Part shown: positions 44,108 to 51,891 of the stretch, one piece after another
How positions within the stretch are numbered: position 1 is the first letter of the stretch
Layout: the number at the start of each line of letters is the position of its first letter
Source of the DNA: an uncultured Prevotellaceae bacterium
GTDB lineage: Bacteria; Bacteroidota; Bacteroidia; Bacteroidales; Bacteroidaceae
Direction of reading: 5' to 3'
Length of the DNA: 64,000 bases
NCBI GenBank assembly: GCA_902767775.1
Contig: CACXIP010000002.1
Span: 1-64,000, forward strand
Notes under the pieces: generated by a model
Seen by the model: the letters and a program-made list of their open reading frames with translations, nothing else
Told to the model about the DNA's origin: nothing
The model's database searches: none
Translations under genes and position numbers: made by a program

Positions 44108-46423
44108 ATGAGGAAAAAAGTCGTCAATGTGCTCTGGGGTATCCTCCTCGGATTGATTATCATAACCACTTTGGGTGCAGTGGCCATCTGGAATGGATGG
44201 ATAGGCTATATGCCAAACATGGCAGAATTGCAAAACCCAATCAGCAAATACTCTTCCCAAGTCTATTCCTCAGACGGAAAACTCATGGGAACATATGCAT
44301 CGAGCAGGGAAAACCGAATCTCCACTCCCTACAATGGTATCTCACCTAATGTCATCCATGCGCTCATTTCTACAGAGGACTCGCGTTTTTATGACCATTC
44401 GGGCATCGATTTCACAGCACTTGGAAGAGCCATCGTGAAAACGGGAATCCTTCGCAAGGAGAGTGCCGGAGGTGGTTCGACCATAACCCAGCAGTTGGCC
44501 AAGCAACTCTATTCCGAGGTGGCACACAGCAAACTTGAGCGACTTTTCCAAAAACCGATAGAATGGGTCATTGCTGTCAAACTGGAAAAGACATTCACCA
44601 AGGAGGAAATCATCACCATGTACCTCAACTACTTCGACTTCCTCTATAATGCCATCGGCGTGAAGAGCGCGGCGAAGACTTATTTCAATAAGGATCCCAA
44701 AGAACTCTCCGTGGTGGAGGCTGCCACACTCGTGGGATTGTGCAAGAACCCGTCGTTCTACAATCCTGTCAGATATCCGAACCGCTGTGTAGAGCGGCGC
44801 AACATTATCCTTGCCCAGATGTACAAAGGTGGCTATATCGGTGAGGAGGAATGCAGGAGAGATATGACGGAGCCACTCAAACTCGATTTCCAGCGCTCAG
44901 GCGACAGGGAAACGGCTTTGGGTATCGCTCCCTATTTCAGGGAGTACCTCAAGCAATACATGATGGCAAAGAAACCTGAAATAAAGGATTATCCATCATG
45001 GAAAAAGGCACAGTTCCACCTCGACTCCATCGCTTGGGAGAACGATCCCCTCTTCGGTTGGTGCAACAAAAACACACGCCGAGGCGGTCAGCCTTACAAC
45101 ATCAATACCGATGGCCTGCGCATCTACACCACCATCGACACACGAATGCAGAAATATGCAGAGGAGGCGGTGCTGGAGCACCTGACACAGACCCTGCAGC
45201 CGGTGTTCAACTCTCAGGTGAGAAACAGTGCGCGCGGTCCCTTCTCCAGCAAGATGTCGAGGCAGGACTACGAGAGGGTGATGAACCGTGCCATAAAGCA
45301 GAGCCATCGCTATGCTGCCTTGAAAGAGGCTGGGGCTTCTGAGGAGGAAATCAAGAAAAACTTCGAGAAACCCGTAGAAATGAGGGTGTTCACATACAAT
45401 GGTGAGGTGACCAAGGTGATGTCGCCGCTCGACTCCATCAAATACTACAAAACTTTCCTCAGGGCGGGATTCGTCAGCATGGATCCGCACAACGGTGCTG
45501 TGAAGGCTTATGTGGGTGGCCCCAACTATGAGTATTTCCAATACGACATGGCAATGGTGGGACGCCGGCAGGTGGGGTCTACAATCAAGCCCTATCTCTA
45601 TTCGCTTGCTATGGAGAATGGTTATACCCCATGCGACCAAGCACCCAATAGGGCACAGACCTATTATGAGAATGGAGGCAGATGGACGCCGCGTAATGGC
45701 AGCAGGGCAAGATATGGCGCCATGGTGACCCTAAAATGGGGATTGCAGCAATCGAACAACTGGATTTCTGCCTATCTCATCAATAAGTTTACCCCACAGG
45801 CGTTGGTTGATCTGCTCAAGAAATATGGCATCAATAACCCGAATGTCAGGGCTACCATGGCTCTGTGTCTCGGACCTTGTGAGGTGACCGTGGGAGAGAT
45901 GGTGAGTGCTTACACCACCTTTGCCAACAAAGGCATTCGCTGCGCTCCCTTCATGGTGACGCGTATCGAGGATAGTGAGGGTAACATCATCTCCAACTTC
46001 CTACCGCAGTATAATGAGGTTATCAGCGAGAGCAGCTCATACAAGATGCTTGAACTCATTAGGGCAGTGGTAGATGGTGGTACGGCCCACAGGTTGAGAG
46101 GTTATGGTCTCAGTGGTGAAATCGGAGGTAAAACTGGAACAACCAACGACAATGCCGACGCATGGTTCATGGGTGTCACTCCCCAACTCGTCAGCGGTTG
46201 TTGGGTGGGCGGTGAGGACCGCGACATCCACTTCGCATCAATGGCATTCGGACAAGGCGCTGCAGCTGCATTGCCCATCTGGGCTAAATATATGAAGAAA
46301 GTGTATTCAGATGCAAGCCTCGACTATTCGCCAAGTGCTAAGTTTGACGTACCCAAGGACTTTGATACCTGTGATGACAAGCCATCGCAGTTCGACTTCG
46401 GCATCGAGGATATATATGAATAA
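44108..46423 (+). CDS. Class A penicillin-binding protein (PBP1A type)
   Basis: 771 residues, bifunctional peptidoglycan synthase. One N-terminal membrane helix (about 8-29) precedes the GT51 domain: ALISTEDSRFYDHSGID with catalytic Glu near 91, GGGSTITQQLAKQLYSE, and KEEIITMYLNYFDFLYNAIGVKSAAKTYFNKDPKEL. The transpeptidase domain has STIKPYLYS (Ser near 490), QQSNNW (SxN near 549) and GKTGTT (KTG near 675). Unlike mtgA at 4731 it also cross-links. It is monocistronic, with promoter at 43991. Confidence 0.95.
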   Translation: MRKKVVNVLWGILLGLIIITTLGAVAIWNGWIGYMPNMAELQNPISKYSSQVYSSDGKLMGTYASSRENRISTPYNGISPNVIHALISTEDSRFYDHSGIDFTALGRAIVKTGILRKESAGGGSTITQQLAKQLYSEVAHSKLERLFQKPIEWVIAVKLEKTFTKEEIITMYLNYFDFLYNAIGVKSAAKTYFNKDPKELSVVEAATLVGLCKNPSFYNPVRYPNRCVERRNIILAQMYKGGYIGEEECRRDMTEPLKLDFQRSGDRETALGIAPYFREYLKQYMMAKKPEIKDYPSWKKAQFHLDSIAWENDPLFGWCNKNTRRGGQPYNINTDGLRIYTTIDTRMQKYAEEAVLEHLTQTLQPVFNSQVRNSARGPFSSKMSRQDYERVMNRAIKQSHRYAALKEAGASEEEIKKNFEKPVEMRVFTYNGEVTKVMSPLDSIKYYKTFLRAGFVSMDPHNGAVKAYVGGPNYEYFQYDMAMVGRRQVGSTIKPYLYSLAMENGYTPCDQAPNRAQTYYENGGRWTPRNGSRARYGAMVTLKWGLQQSNNWISAYLINKFTPQALVDLLKKYGINNPNVRATMALCLGPCEVTVGEMVSAYTTFANKGIRCAPFMVTRIEDSEGNIISNFLPQYNEVISESSSYKMLELIRAVVDGGTAHRLRGYGLSGEIGGKTGTTNDNADAWFMGVTPQLVSGCWVGGEDRDIHFASMAFGQGAAAALPIWAKYMKKVYSDASLDYSPSAKFDVPKDFDTCDDKPSQFDFGIEDIYE

Positions 46424-46496
46424 TCCAGCTTCTTAAATCCTATCGTTGACTTGCGTCAAGAAAAGGAATAAAAATGCAAAAATGTTGTGGGTTTTG

Positions 46497-46527
46497 TTGG
46501 CTGTGTGCCCACACAGTTGTAATTTTG
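46497..46527 (+). promoter_or_regulatory. Promoter with a palindrome filling its spacer
   Basis: TTG (46497-46499), 20 bases, TAATTTTG (46520-46527). The spacer contains CTGTGTGCCCACACAG (46501-46516), seven-base arms around CC, as expected for a repressor or activator operator. The core TGTGTGCCCACACA recurs at 52020. A further palindrome TTGAC-TTGC-GTCAA lies upstream at 46446-46459. Confidence 0.7.
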
Positions 46528-46570
46528 CACTGCAATACAGACATTTTTATTAATTTTATAGGATTTAGTT

Positions 46571-46651
46571 ATGGATATGTTTTTAATGGCCGTCCGCATC
46601 CTCGGTGTGGTGGCTGAGATGAAAGAGAAGACCCAGAAGATTTTTGGATAA
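46571..46651 (+). CDS. Possible 26-residue peptide
   Basis: ATG GAT ATG TTT ... GGA TAA encodes 26 residues, MDMFLMAVRILGVVAEMKEKTQKIFG: a hydrophobic first half and a basic second half, as in an amphipathic membrane-associated peptide. The gene sits 43 bases behind a palindrome-bearing promoter and is closed by a terminator, so the transcription unit (about 46531-46708) seems real even if the peptide is not. Between the ORF and terminator the 12-base unit GGATAATATAGT occurs twice. The product could instead be a small RNA. Too short for family assignment. Confidence 0.45.
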   Translation: MDMFLMAVRILGVVAEMKEKTQKIFG

Positions 46652-46674
46652 TATAGTGTTGGATAATATAGTTA

Positions 46675-46708
46675 CCGCTGCCCATCTTAAAGATGAGCGG
46701 CGGTTTTT
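46675..46708 (+). terminator. Terminator of the small-peptide unit
   Basis: CCGCTGCCCATCT pairs with AGATGAGCGGCGG (one mismatch, one wobble) around TAA, then TTTTT. Confidence 0.8.
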
Positions 46709-46749
46709 GCATGGCCTAAGTGGGTTTTGAAAAATACGCGTCGTTTCTC

Positions 46750-46780
46750 TTGGTTTTTCGCAAAATAATCGTTATCTTTG
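46750..46780 (+). promoter_or_regulatory. Promoter of the 782-residue protein gene
   Basis: TTG (46750-46752), 20 bases, TATCTTTG (46773-46780). The leader is about 13 bases. Confidence 0.72.
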
Positions 46781-46796
46781 CCGCAAAGCCAAGACC

Positions 46797-49145
46797 ATGA
46801 CAGAACAGCAAATGAAATCCATTTCCGTAGACGACTTGTTCTCCAGCGGAAAAATATCAAGAAAGACATATAACATCCTTGTGAGAGCGCGTATGCGCAA
46901 TGTATTCGACTTGAAACGATATGAGTCGGGACTTTCTCGGCTGTTCAGGGCGGGTACAGGTGGCATGAAGGAAATCGAGGTGCTGCTCAGGGAACTTTCT
47001 GACGCAGACAGTGTACCGGAGATGTCGTCCATGCTCTTTGCTTTATCGGAATCAGAGCCTTCAAAAGGAGAACAGTTGCTCTCATCGCTCTCCGATGAAG
47101 ACCTCACCCTGTTGGATATCGTTTACAAAAAACAAATCGACAATCTGCTGCATAGTCATGAGCGAACAGCAAAAAAGGTTGCCAATGCGCTTTCTCTCGT
47201 GCCAGTGAGGCACTTCATCAGGGATTTTCTCTTGGAGAATGATGAGCGTACCCTCATGCTTAATCTGGTGGAGACTTCATTGCCTCAGGTGGCTTCTGTC
47301 AAGCAGACCCTCATGAAGGAGGTGGAACTGATCAGAAAGGAGGAAGTGCCGGTTCCTTTCCGTATTTTGTCAATGCAGGCAGACGGATTGCTTGATGATG
47401 ATGGTTTTGTGCTGTCAAGTTTCATTGAGCACCAACATCTGCCAATGTTGTATGTCATGCAGAAGGCATTGCTCAACAACCGCGATGAACAGGTGATTCT
47501 GGCGTTTCTGCAGCGGTATGATGTGTTCGGAGGACAGGTGGAAATCGATGATGCAAAAATCGATAAGTCGGCTTTCACCATCACCAACTACTCCAATGTC
47601 GTGTTCGACGCGCTCTTCACGCCAGGAGCCAATGCCGGAGTATTGGGGCATTTCGTCGAGGAACTGGTGGCCAACGATGTCAACGTGGCTTATCTCGCTG
47701 AGAAGGTAAAGGGCAAACTCATTACAGAGGATTCTGAAATAATTGCAGAGATAATCGAGGAGGAACACCTGTTGCTGCAGCCTTTGTGTGTGGTGGCAAT
47801 GTTGGGAAAATTGTTGGCATTTTCACAAACTGGCTTCGGTGGGTATCCGAGAAGTTTCGGCATGTCTTTGGACGAGCGTTGGAAACATGTCTATGTTATA
47901 GACAAAGATTTGGCCGATGCATTCAACTTCAGAAGAGAATTGTGGCGGTTCCGTGACAATGTGGTGAGACAAAGCACGGAGAGTCATGTGGCGGATTTTG
48001 AGGCTTATGTGACGCAGGTTCTCGAAGAGGAATACCCAACTGCCCTTGAGAGGCAGGAGGATGTCACCGCTGTCATGAAAGCCATGGCGCTGGGCGAACT
48101 TGACCTGAAGGTGGATGATGAGGAACGTGTCATCATACCACGCAAACGTGATAAGCCATTGGCTGACAGACTGTATGCCATCCTTGACAAAAACAAACAG
48201 CCCATGATGCTGGACGATCTCACAGAGCAAATCAATTCAGGTGAGGGAAGACGATATGTCAGGGCTTCTGTCTCGCTGGCACTCAACAAGGATGAAAGGT
48301 TTCAGGGGAGCGGGAAAAAAGGATGCTATGCTTTAAGTGTGTGGCAACTACCTTATTTTGGCAGCAACGCTGACATCGTTTATCGGGTGCTGGATGAGGC
48401 CAACCGTCCCATGAGAAGCGAGGAGATTGTCAATATCCTCTCTGCATATAGCTACAATAGCCAGTTTTCCAAAAATGACCTATCTTCGGTCATCTCATTG
48501 GGTAAGAACTTGTTCAGAAAGTTCGGTTTGGGCTATTACGGATTGGTGGGCAGAGATTATCCTTCAGAGGATATCCAACCTTCCAAGAGGGTCTTTGAGG
48601 CAGAGGCGGAAGCAATGGAGGCATTTATCGACAAACACCGTCGTGTGCCTTCTGCTAAAGGAGATGAGGTGGAAACGAGGCTCCGAACATGGTTCTCCCG
48701 CAAACGAAAGGAATGGGAGAGTGACAACAACTGGAGCGAAAACAAGCGTCGGATTTTTGCACTCTTAGTGGCAAAATATGATGCTGTGGTGGCGGGTTCG
48801 CAGCCTGTGCCCATGCGGCCATTGCAAAACTCCGCAGACAATATAGAATCTCCGAATAATCCGGAATCTCCGGAATCTCCGGCTTTTCTGGAAACCCTGA
48901 AAACCCCGGTCTCTCTGGAATCTCCAGAAACCCCAGAAAAACAGTCCTCCCCTGATGAGTGGGATGTCATGGCTGCAGAGGTGCGCTGCTTTGTGGAGAA
49001 GAATGCCCGTGAGCCCCTTGCTATGTTCACTGCTGAAGTGATGCTGGCAGACTGGCTGGCGGAGCAGAAAAAGCGTATGCGCGAGAGGCGCCTCTCTGAG
49101 GAACAAACTGCCGTTTTGCTGGGGATACGTGACATGATATGGTAA
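46797..49145 (+). CDS. Multi-domain protein with winged-helix and alpha-CTD-like parts
   Basis: 782 residues, cytoplasmic. The N-terminus (about 8-66: ISVDDLFSSGKISRKTYNILVRARMRNVFDLKRYESGLSRLFRAGTGGMKEIEVLLREL) resembles the helix-hairpin-helix C-terminal domain of RNA polymerase alpha. A long helical middle follows. Two winged-helix domains of HARE-HTH/delta-subunit type are suggested at about 455-520 (PLADRLYAILDKNKQPMMLDDLTEQI) and 522-590 (ADIVYRVLDEANRPMRSEEIVNIL). About 605-660 and 725-782 look like helicase-associated repeats with WFSRKRKEW and WLAEQKKRM. Between them (about 685-715) a Pro-Glu-Ser stretch is encoded by the 9-base CCGG repeat. It is probably a DNA-binding regulator or repair accessory; function unknown. 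Confidence 0.6.
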   Translation: MTEQQMKSISVDDLFSSGKISRKTYNILVRARMRNVFDLKRYESGLSRLFRAGTGGMKEIEVLLRELSDADSVPEMSSMLFALSESEPSKGEQLLSSLSDEDLTLLDIVYKKQIDNLLHSHERTAKKVANALSLVPVRHFIRDFLLENDERTLMLNLVETSLPQVASVKQTLMKEVELIRKEEVPVPFRILSMQADGLLDDDGFVLSSFIEHQHLPMLYVMQKALLNNRDEQVILAFLQRYDVFGGQVEIDDAKIDKSAFTITNYSNVVFDALFTPGANAGVLGHFVEELVANDVNVAYLAEKVKGKLITEDSEIIAEIIEEEHLLLQPLCVVAMLGKLLAFSQTGFGGYPRSFGMSLDERWKHVYVIDKDLADAFNFRRELWRFRDNVVRQSTESHVADFEAYVTQVLEEEYPTALERQEDVTAVMKAMALGELDLKVDDEERVIIPRKRDKPLADRLYAILDKNKQPMMLDDLTEQINSGEGRRYVRASVSLALNKDERFQGSGKKGCYALSVWQLPYFGSNADIVYRVLDEANRPMRSEEIVNILSAYSYNSQFSKNDLSSVISLGKNLFRKFGLGYYGLVGRDYPSEDIQPSKRVFEAEAEAMEAFIDKHRRVPSAKGDEVETRLRTWFSRKRKEWESDNNWSENKRRIFALLVAKYDAVVAGSQPVPMRPLQNSADNIESPNNPESPESPAFLETLKTPVSLESPETPEKQSSPDEWDVMAAEVRCFVEKNAREPLAMFTAEVMLADWLAEQKKRMRERRLSEEQTAVLLGIRDMIW
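48852..48941. repeat. Coding 9-base CCGG repeat array
   Basis: CCGAATAAT, CCGGAATCT (twice), CCGGCTTTT, CTGGAAACC, CCGGTCTCT, CTGGAATCT and CCAGAAACC follow each other at 9-base spacing. The phase encodes Pro-Glu-Ser-like triplets in the host gene. The unit and spacing equal those of the intergenic array at 137-211. Confidence 0.8.
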
Positions 49146-49148
49146 ATG

Positions 49149-49180
49149 AAAAAATCCTGCAATCAATTGCAGGATTTTTT
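49149..49180. terminator. Bidirectional terminator
   Basis: AAAAAATCCTGCAAT and TTGCAGGATTTTTT are near-perfect complements around a short loop, so it ends both the plus-strand gene at 46797 and the minus-strand tRNA-Cys unit. Confidence 0.9.
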
Positions 49181-49183
49181 ATG

Positions 49184-49255
49184 AGGTGCGTGGCGGGATC
49201 GAACCGCCGTACACGGTTTTGCAGACCGTTGACTAAGCCACTCATCCAACGCACC
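49184..49255 (-). tRNA. tRNA-Cys (GCA)
   Basis: On the minus strand the 7-base acceptor stem GGTGCGT/ACGCACC, anticodon arm ACGGT-CTGCAAA-ACCGT with anticodon GCA, and T arm GGCGG-TTCGATC-CCGCC are all present. The discriminator is U, as usual for tRNA-Cys. The CCA end is not encoded. It is followed by a terminator and preceded by the Cys-rich protein gene at 49310. Confidence 0.95.
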
Positions 49256-49309
49256 AGGTTTGAATGTGGATGCAAAAGTAAGACTTTTTTTGCGTGCTGC
49301 CAAATTTTT

Positions 49310-49519
49310 TCACTCTTTTTTTTCCTCATAAGGGGGCAATGTGCCTTCACAAGGTGGTTTCATGCCTTTCTTCACGCCTTTTCTCAGGTCTTTAAGAGCA
49401 CAGCCCGGACAACCGTGGCATGGGTCGGAAACCTTGCGGAAGGTTTCCCAGACACGGTGAGTCACGTAGGCGACAGACATGACGACGACGAGGATGACGA
49501 TGATATGCTGTAGTGACAT
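49310..49519 (-). CDS. FeoB-associated Cys-rich membrane protein
   Basis: 69 residues. One N-terminal membrane helix (MSLQHIIVILVVVMSVAYV) is followed by a short cytoplasmic tail with CHGCPGCALKD and a further Cys near PPCEG. This is the pattern of the small proteins found next to feoB in many Bacteroidota. Here it is about 14 kb from feoAB, so linkage has been lost or the protein serves another pump. It sits 54 bases upstream of tRNA-Cys on the same strand. Confidence 0.8.
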   Translation of the reverse strand: MSLQHIIVILVVVMSVAYVTHRVWETFRKVSDPCHGCPGCALKDLRKGVKKGMKPPCEGTLPPYEEKKE

Positions 49520-49658
49520 GATGACGAAAGGGTGTATTTGTAAAATATGATTGGCAAATATAGTAAAAAATTGATAAAAAGCATGATAATCAGCATGGAA
49601 TCATCAAAAACAATCAGAAATCTTTTAGAAACAAACAAACTTTTCGACTTATTTTTAC

Positions 49659-49666
49659 TACCTTTG
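49659..49666 (+). promoter_or_regulatory. -7 box of the NifU-like/GGGtGRT pair
   Basis: TACCTTTG, 58 bases ahead of the ATG; no clear TTTG at the expected distance. Confidence 0.55.
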
Positions 49667-49724
49667 CAAAAACTATAGGCAAATACTTGATTCGTATTTA
49701 TTTAATCTTATTTTATTTTCAAAT

Positions 49725-50426
49725 ATGATTTATTCAACAGAAGTCAAAAACATGTGTAGCGTCTGTAAAGGCGCTTACCACGGACCTGCACCCATTCCCG
49801 AAGAAGGAAAATGGATTCAGGCAAAGGAAATCAAGGACATTTCGGGTTATACCCACGGTATCGGTTGGTGCGCACCTCAGCAGGGTGCCTGCAAACTGAG
49901 CCTCAACGTGAAGGAAGGCATCATTGAGGAAGCCCTCGTTGAGACTATCGGCTGCACCGGTATGACTCACTCGGCTGCCATGGCAAGCGAAATCCTTCCT
50001 GGCAAGACACTGCTTGAGGCGCTCAATACCGACTTGGTGTGCGACGCTATCAACACCGCCATGCGTGAACTGTTCCTGCAGATTGTATATGGCCGCACAC
50101 AGAGTGCTTTCTCTGAGGGTGGTTTGGCTATTGGCGCTGGTCTGGAGGACCTCGGTAAGGGTCTGCGCTCGCAGACGGGTACGCTCTACGGCACAAAGGC
50201 CAAGGGCACACGTTACCTTGAGCTCACCGAAGGTTACATCACCAAGCAGTTCCTCGACGAGCACGACGAGGTTTGTGGATACGAGTATGTACACCTGGGC
50301 AAGATGATGGAAGCCATCAAGAACGGAATGGATGCCAATGAGGCTTTGAAGAAGAACACCGGTTCTTATGGTCGCACAACCAAGGAGCAGGGTGCAGTAA
50401 AGGCAATTGACCCACGTAAAGAATAG
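49725..50426 (+). CDS. NifU-like iron-sulfur scaffold protein
   Basis: 233 residues. The NifU/IscU-like core shows GWCAPQQGACKLSLNVKEGIIEEALVETIGCTGMTHSAAMASEILPGKTLLEAL, with Cys residues near 48, 55 and 74. An extra CSVCKG near the N-terminus gives two more Cys. It should hold or transfer an Fe-S cluster in the cytoplasm. It is longer than IscU, and its C-terminal part (about 130-230) has no clear relative that I know. It is always paired with the GGGtGRT protein in genomes I recall; here the gap is 12 bases. Confidence 0.8.
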   Translation: MIYSTEVKNMCSVCKGAYHGPAPIPEEGKWIQAKEIKDISGYTHGIGWCAPQQGACKLSLNVKEGIIEEALVETIGCTGMTHSAAMASEILPGKTLLEALNTDLVCDAINTAMRELFLQIVYGRTQSAFSEGGLAIGAGLEDLGKGLRSQTGTLYGTKAKGTRYLELTEGYITKQFLDEHDEVCGYEYVHLGKMMEAIKNGMDANEALKKNTGSYGRTTKEQGAVKAIDPRKE

Positions 50427-50430
50427 GAGG
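50425..50430 (+). promoter_or_regulatory. Shine-Dalgarno site AGGAGG of the GGGtGRT gene
   Basis: AGGAGG overlaps the region right after the stop codon of the scaffold gene and stands 8 bases before the ATG at 50439. A perfect site is notable because almost no other gene in the window has one. Confidence 0.75.
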
Positions 50431-50438
50431 ACACGACG

Positions 50439-51452
50439 ATGATCAGAAAAGTACAATTTGAAAGTCAGGAGCGCCGTATCAATCAGGTTCTTGCTGCACT
50501 GAAAGAGAATGGTATCAACAGTATTGAAGAGGCCAACGAGATTTGCGACAAGGCAGGTATCGACCCCTACAAGATGTGTGAGGAAACACAGGGTATCTGC
50601 TTCGAGAATGCCAAGTGGGCATATGTGTGTGGTGCTGCCATCGCCATCAAGAAGGGTGTGAAGACCGCTGCTGAGGCTGCTGAGGCCATCGGCATCGGAC
50701 TGCAGTCGTTCTGCATCCCTGGCTCTGTGGCCGACGACCGCAAGGTGGGTCTGGGTCATGGCAACCTGGCTGCCCGTCTGCTGCGTGAGGAGACTGAGTG
50801 CTTTGCCTTCCTGGCTGGTCACGAGTCCTTCGCTGCTGCTGAGGGTGCCATCAAGATTGCCGAGATGGCCAATAAAGTGCGCAAAAAGCCCCTCCGCGTT
50901 ATCCTGAATGGTCTGGGCAAGGATGCCGCTCAGATTATCAGCCGCATCAACGGCTTCACATACGTGCAGACTCAGTTTGACTATTTCACCTCCGAACTGA
51001 AGGTGGTTCGCACCGTTCCTTACGGCAACAACCCCAACCGTCTGAAGGTGAACTGCTATGGAGCTGACGATGTCCGCGAGGGTGTTGCCATCCTCTGGCA
51101 TGAGAATGTCGATGTCAGTATCACTGGCAACTCCACCAATCCCACTCGCTTCCAGCACCCAGTAGCTGGTACATACAAGAAGGAGCGCGTGCTGGCTGGC
51201 AAACCTTATTTCTCAGTGGCCAGCGGTGGTGGTACAGGTCGTACGCTGCACCCCGACAACATGGCTGCAGGTCCTGCCTCCTATGGTATGACCGATACCC
51301 TCGGCCGTATGCATAGCGATGCTCAGTTCGCAGGTTCATCTTCTGTTCCTGCACATGTTGAGATGATGGGCTTCCTCGGCATTGGCAACAACCCCATGGT
51401 GGGTGCCACCGTCGCTGTTGCTGTCGCCATCGACCTTGCAATCAACAAGTAA
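50439..51452 (+). CDS. GGGtGRT protein
   Basis: 337 residues, cytoplasmic. The motif SGGGTGRTLHPDN at about 262-274 names the family. Cys residues in EANEICDKAGIDPYKMCEETQGICFENAKWAYVCG (about 27-62) could ligate a metal or cluster; GHGNLAARLLREETECFAFLAGHESFAAAEGAIKIAE (about 104-140) is another conserved part. It is made from the same transcript as the NifU-like protein. The family is known from many anaerobes but I know of no defined reaction; the pairing suggests it receives an Fe-S cluster. The N-terminal start is fixed by the Shine-Dalgarno site. Confidence 0.85.
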   Translation: MIRKVQFESQERRINQVLAALKENGINSIEEANEICDKAGIDPYKMCEETQGICFENAKWAYVCGAAIAIKKGVKTAAEAAEAIGIGLQSFCIPGSVADDRKVGLGHGNLAARLLREETECFAFLAGHESFAAAEGAIKIAEMANKVRKKPLRVILNGLGKDAAQIISRINGFTYVQTQFDYFTSELKVVRTVPYGNNPNRLKVNCYGADDVREGVAILWHENVDVSITGNSTNPTRFQHPVAGTYKKERVLAGKPYFSVASGGGTGRTLHPDNMAAGPASYGMTDTLGRMHSDAQFAGSSSVPAHVEMMGFLGIGNNPMVGATVAVAVAIDLAINK

Positions 51453-51469
51453 TTAATTGCTTATTTTCA

Positions 51470-51512
51470 CCAAAGAAAAAGGAGCGGACACTCGTCTGCT
51501 CCTTTTTCTTTG
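51470..51512 (+). terminator. Terminator after the GGGtGRT gene
   Basis: CAAAGAAAAAGGAGC pairs perfectly with GCTCCTTTTTCTTTG; GAC and GTC pair in the loop. Confidence 0.9.
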
Positions 51513-51552
51513 GGCTTTACTCAGATAGAACCAACAGCCGGCGGCTGAAGGG

Positions 51553-51588
51553 AAAAATAAAAACGCCAGGTCTCACAACCCGGCGTTG
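51553..51588 (-). terminator. Terminator of the repeat lipoprotein gene
   Basis: On the minus strand AACGCCGGG pairs with CCTGGCGTT (one mismatch) and is followed by TTTATTTTT. Confidence 0.8.
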
Positions 51589-51613
51589 TTCTGTCATTTG
51601 TCCGTGTGGGGAA

Positions 51614-51841
51614 TTACTCGGCAACAGCCTCTTCAACAGCAGCAGCAGCGCTGTCAGCAACTTCCTCAACAGCAGCAGCAGCGCTGTCGGCAACTTCCTC
51701 AACAGCAGCAGCGGCGCTATCAACTACTTCCTCAACAGCCTCAGTAGCAGCGTCAGCAGCAGCCTCAGCGGGTTTGTTCTCAGTGCAAGCAGCGAAAGCC
51801 ATAGCTGCAACGGCCACGAACATAAATGCAATCTTCTTCAT
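51614..51841 (-). CDS. Small lipoprotein with 11-residue repeats
   Basis: 75 residues. Signal helix MKKIAFMFVAVAAMAFAAC with Cys near 19. The mature part is Ala, Glu, Asp and Val only, nearly all in a repeat of 11 residues (VADSAAAAVEE, three copies). An 11-residue period forms an extended amphipathic helix or a right-handed coiled coil, as in some outer-membrane spacer lipoproteins. It has a good promoter and terminator and is probably abundant. Copy number may vary between strains. Confidence 0.8.
   Translation of the reverse strand: MKKIAFMFVAVAAMAFAACTENKPAEAAADAATEAVEEVVDSAAAAVEEVADSAAAAVEEVADSAAAAVEEAVAE
51628..51726. repeat. 33-bp tandem repeat within the lipoprotein gene
   Basis: Three copies of a 33-base unit (around CTCAACAGCAGCAGC followed by GCTGTCGGCAACTTC) at 51628-51660, 51661-51693 and 51694-51726, with a partial fourth. 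The unit keeps the reading frame. Confidence 0.85.
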
Positions 51842-51891
51842 TTTCTTTGCTTTTTAATTTGTATAACAATCAGTTGTTTAATAAAACTGCG

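Noticed and set aside
49734-51158. A 474-codon open frame on the minus strand opposite the NifU-like/GGGtGRT genes
   Set aside because: It is a shadow of two well-supported genes with strong codon bias; it has no promoter, no family motifs and low-complexity-like composition.
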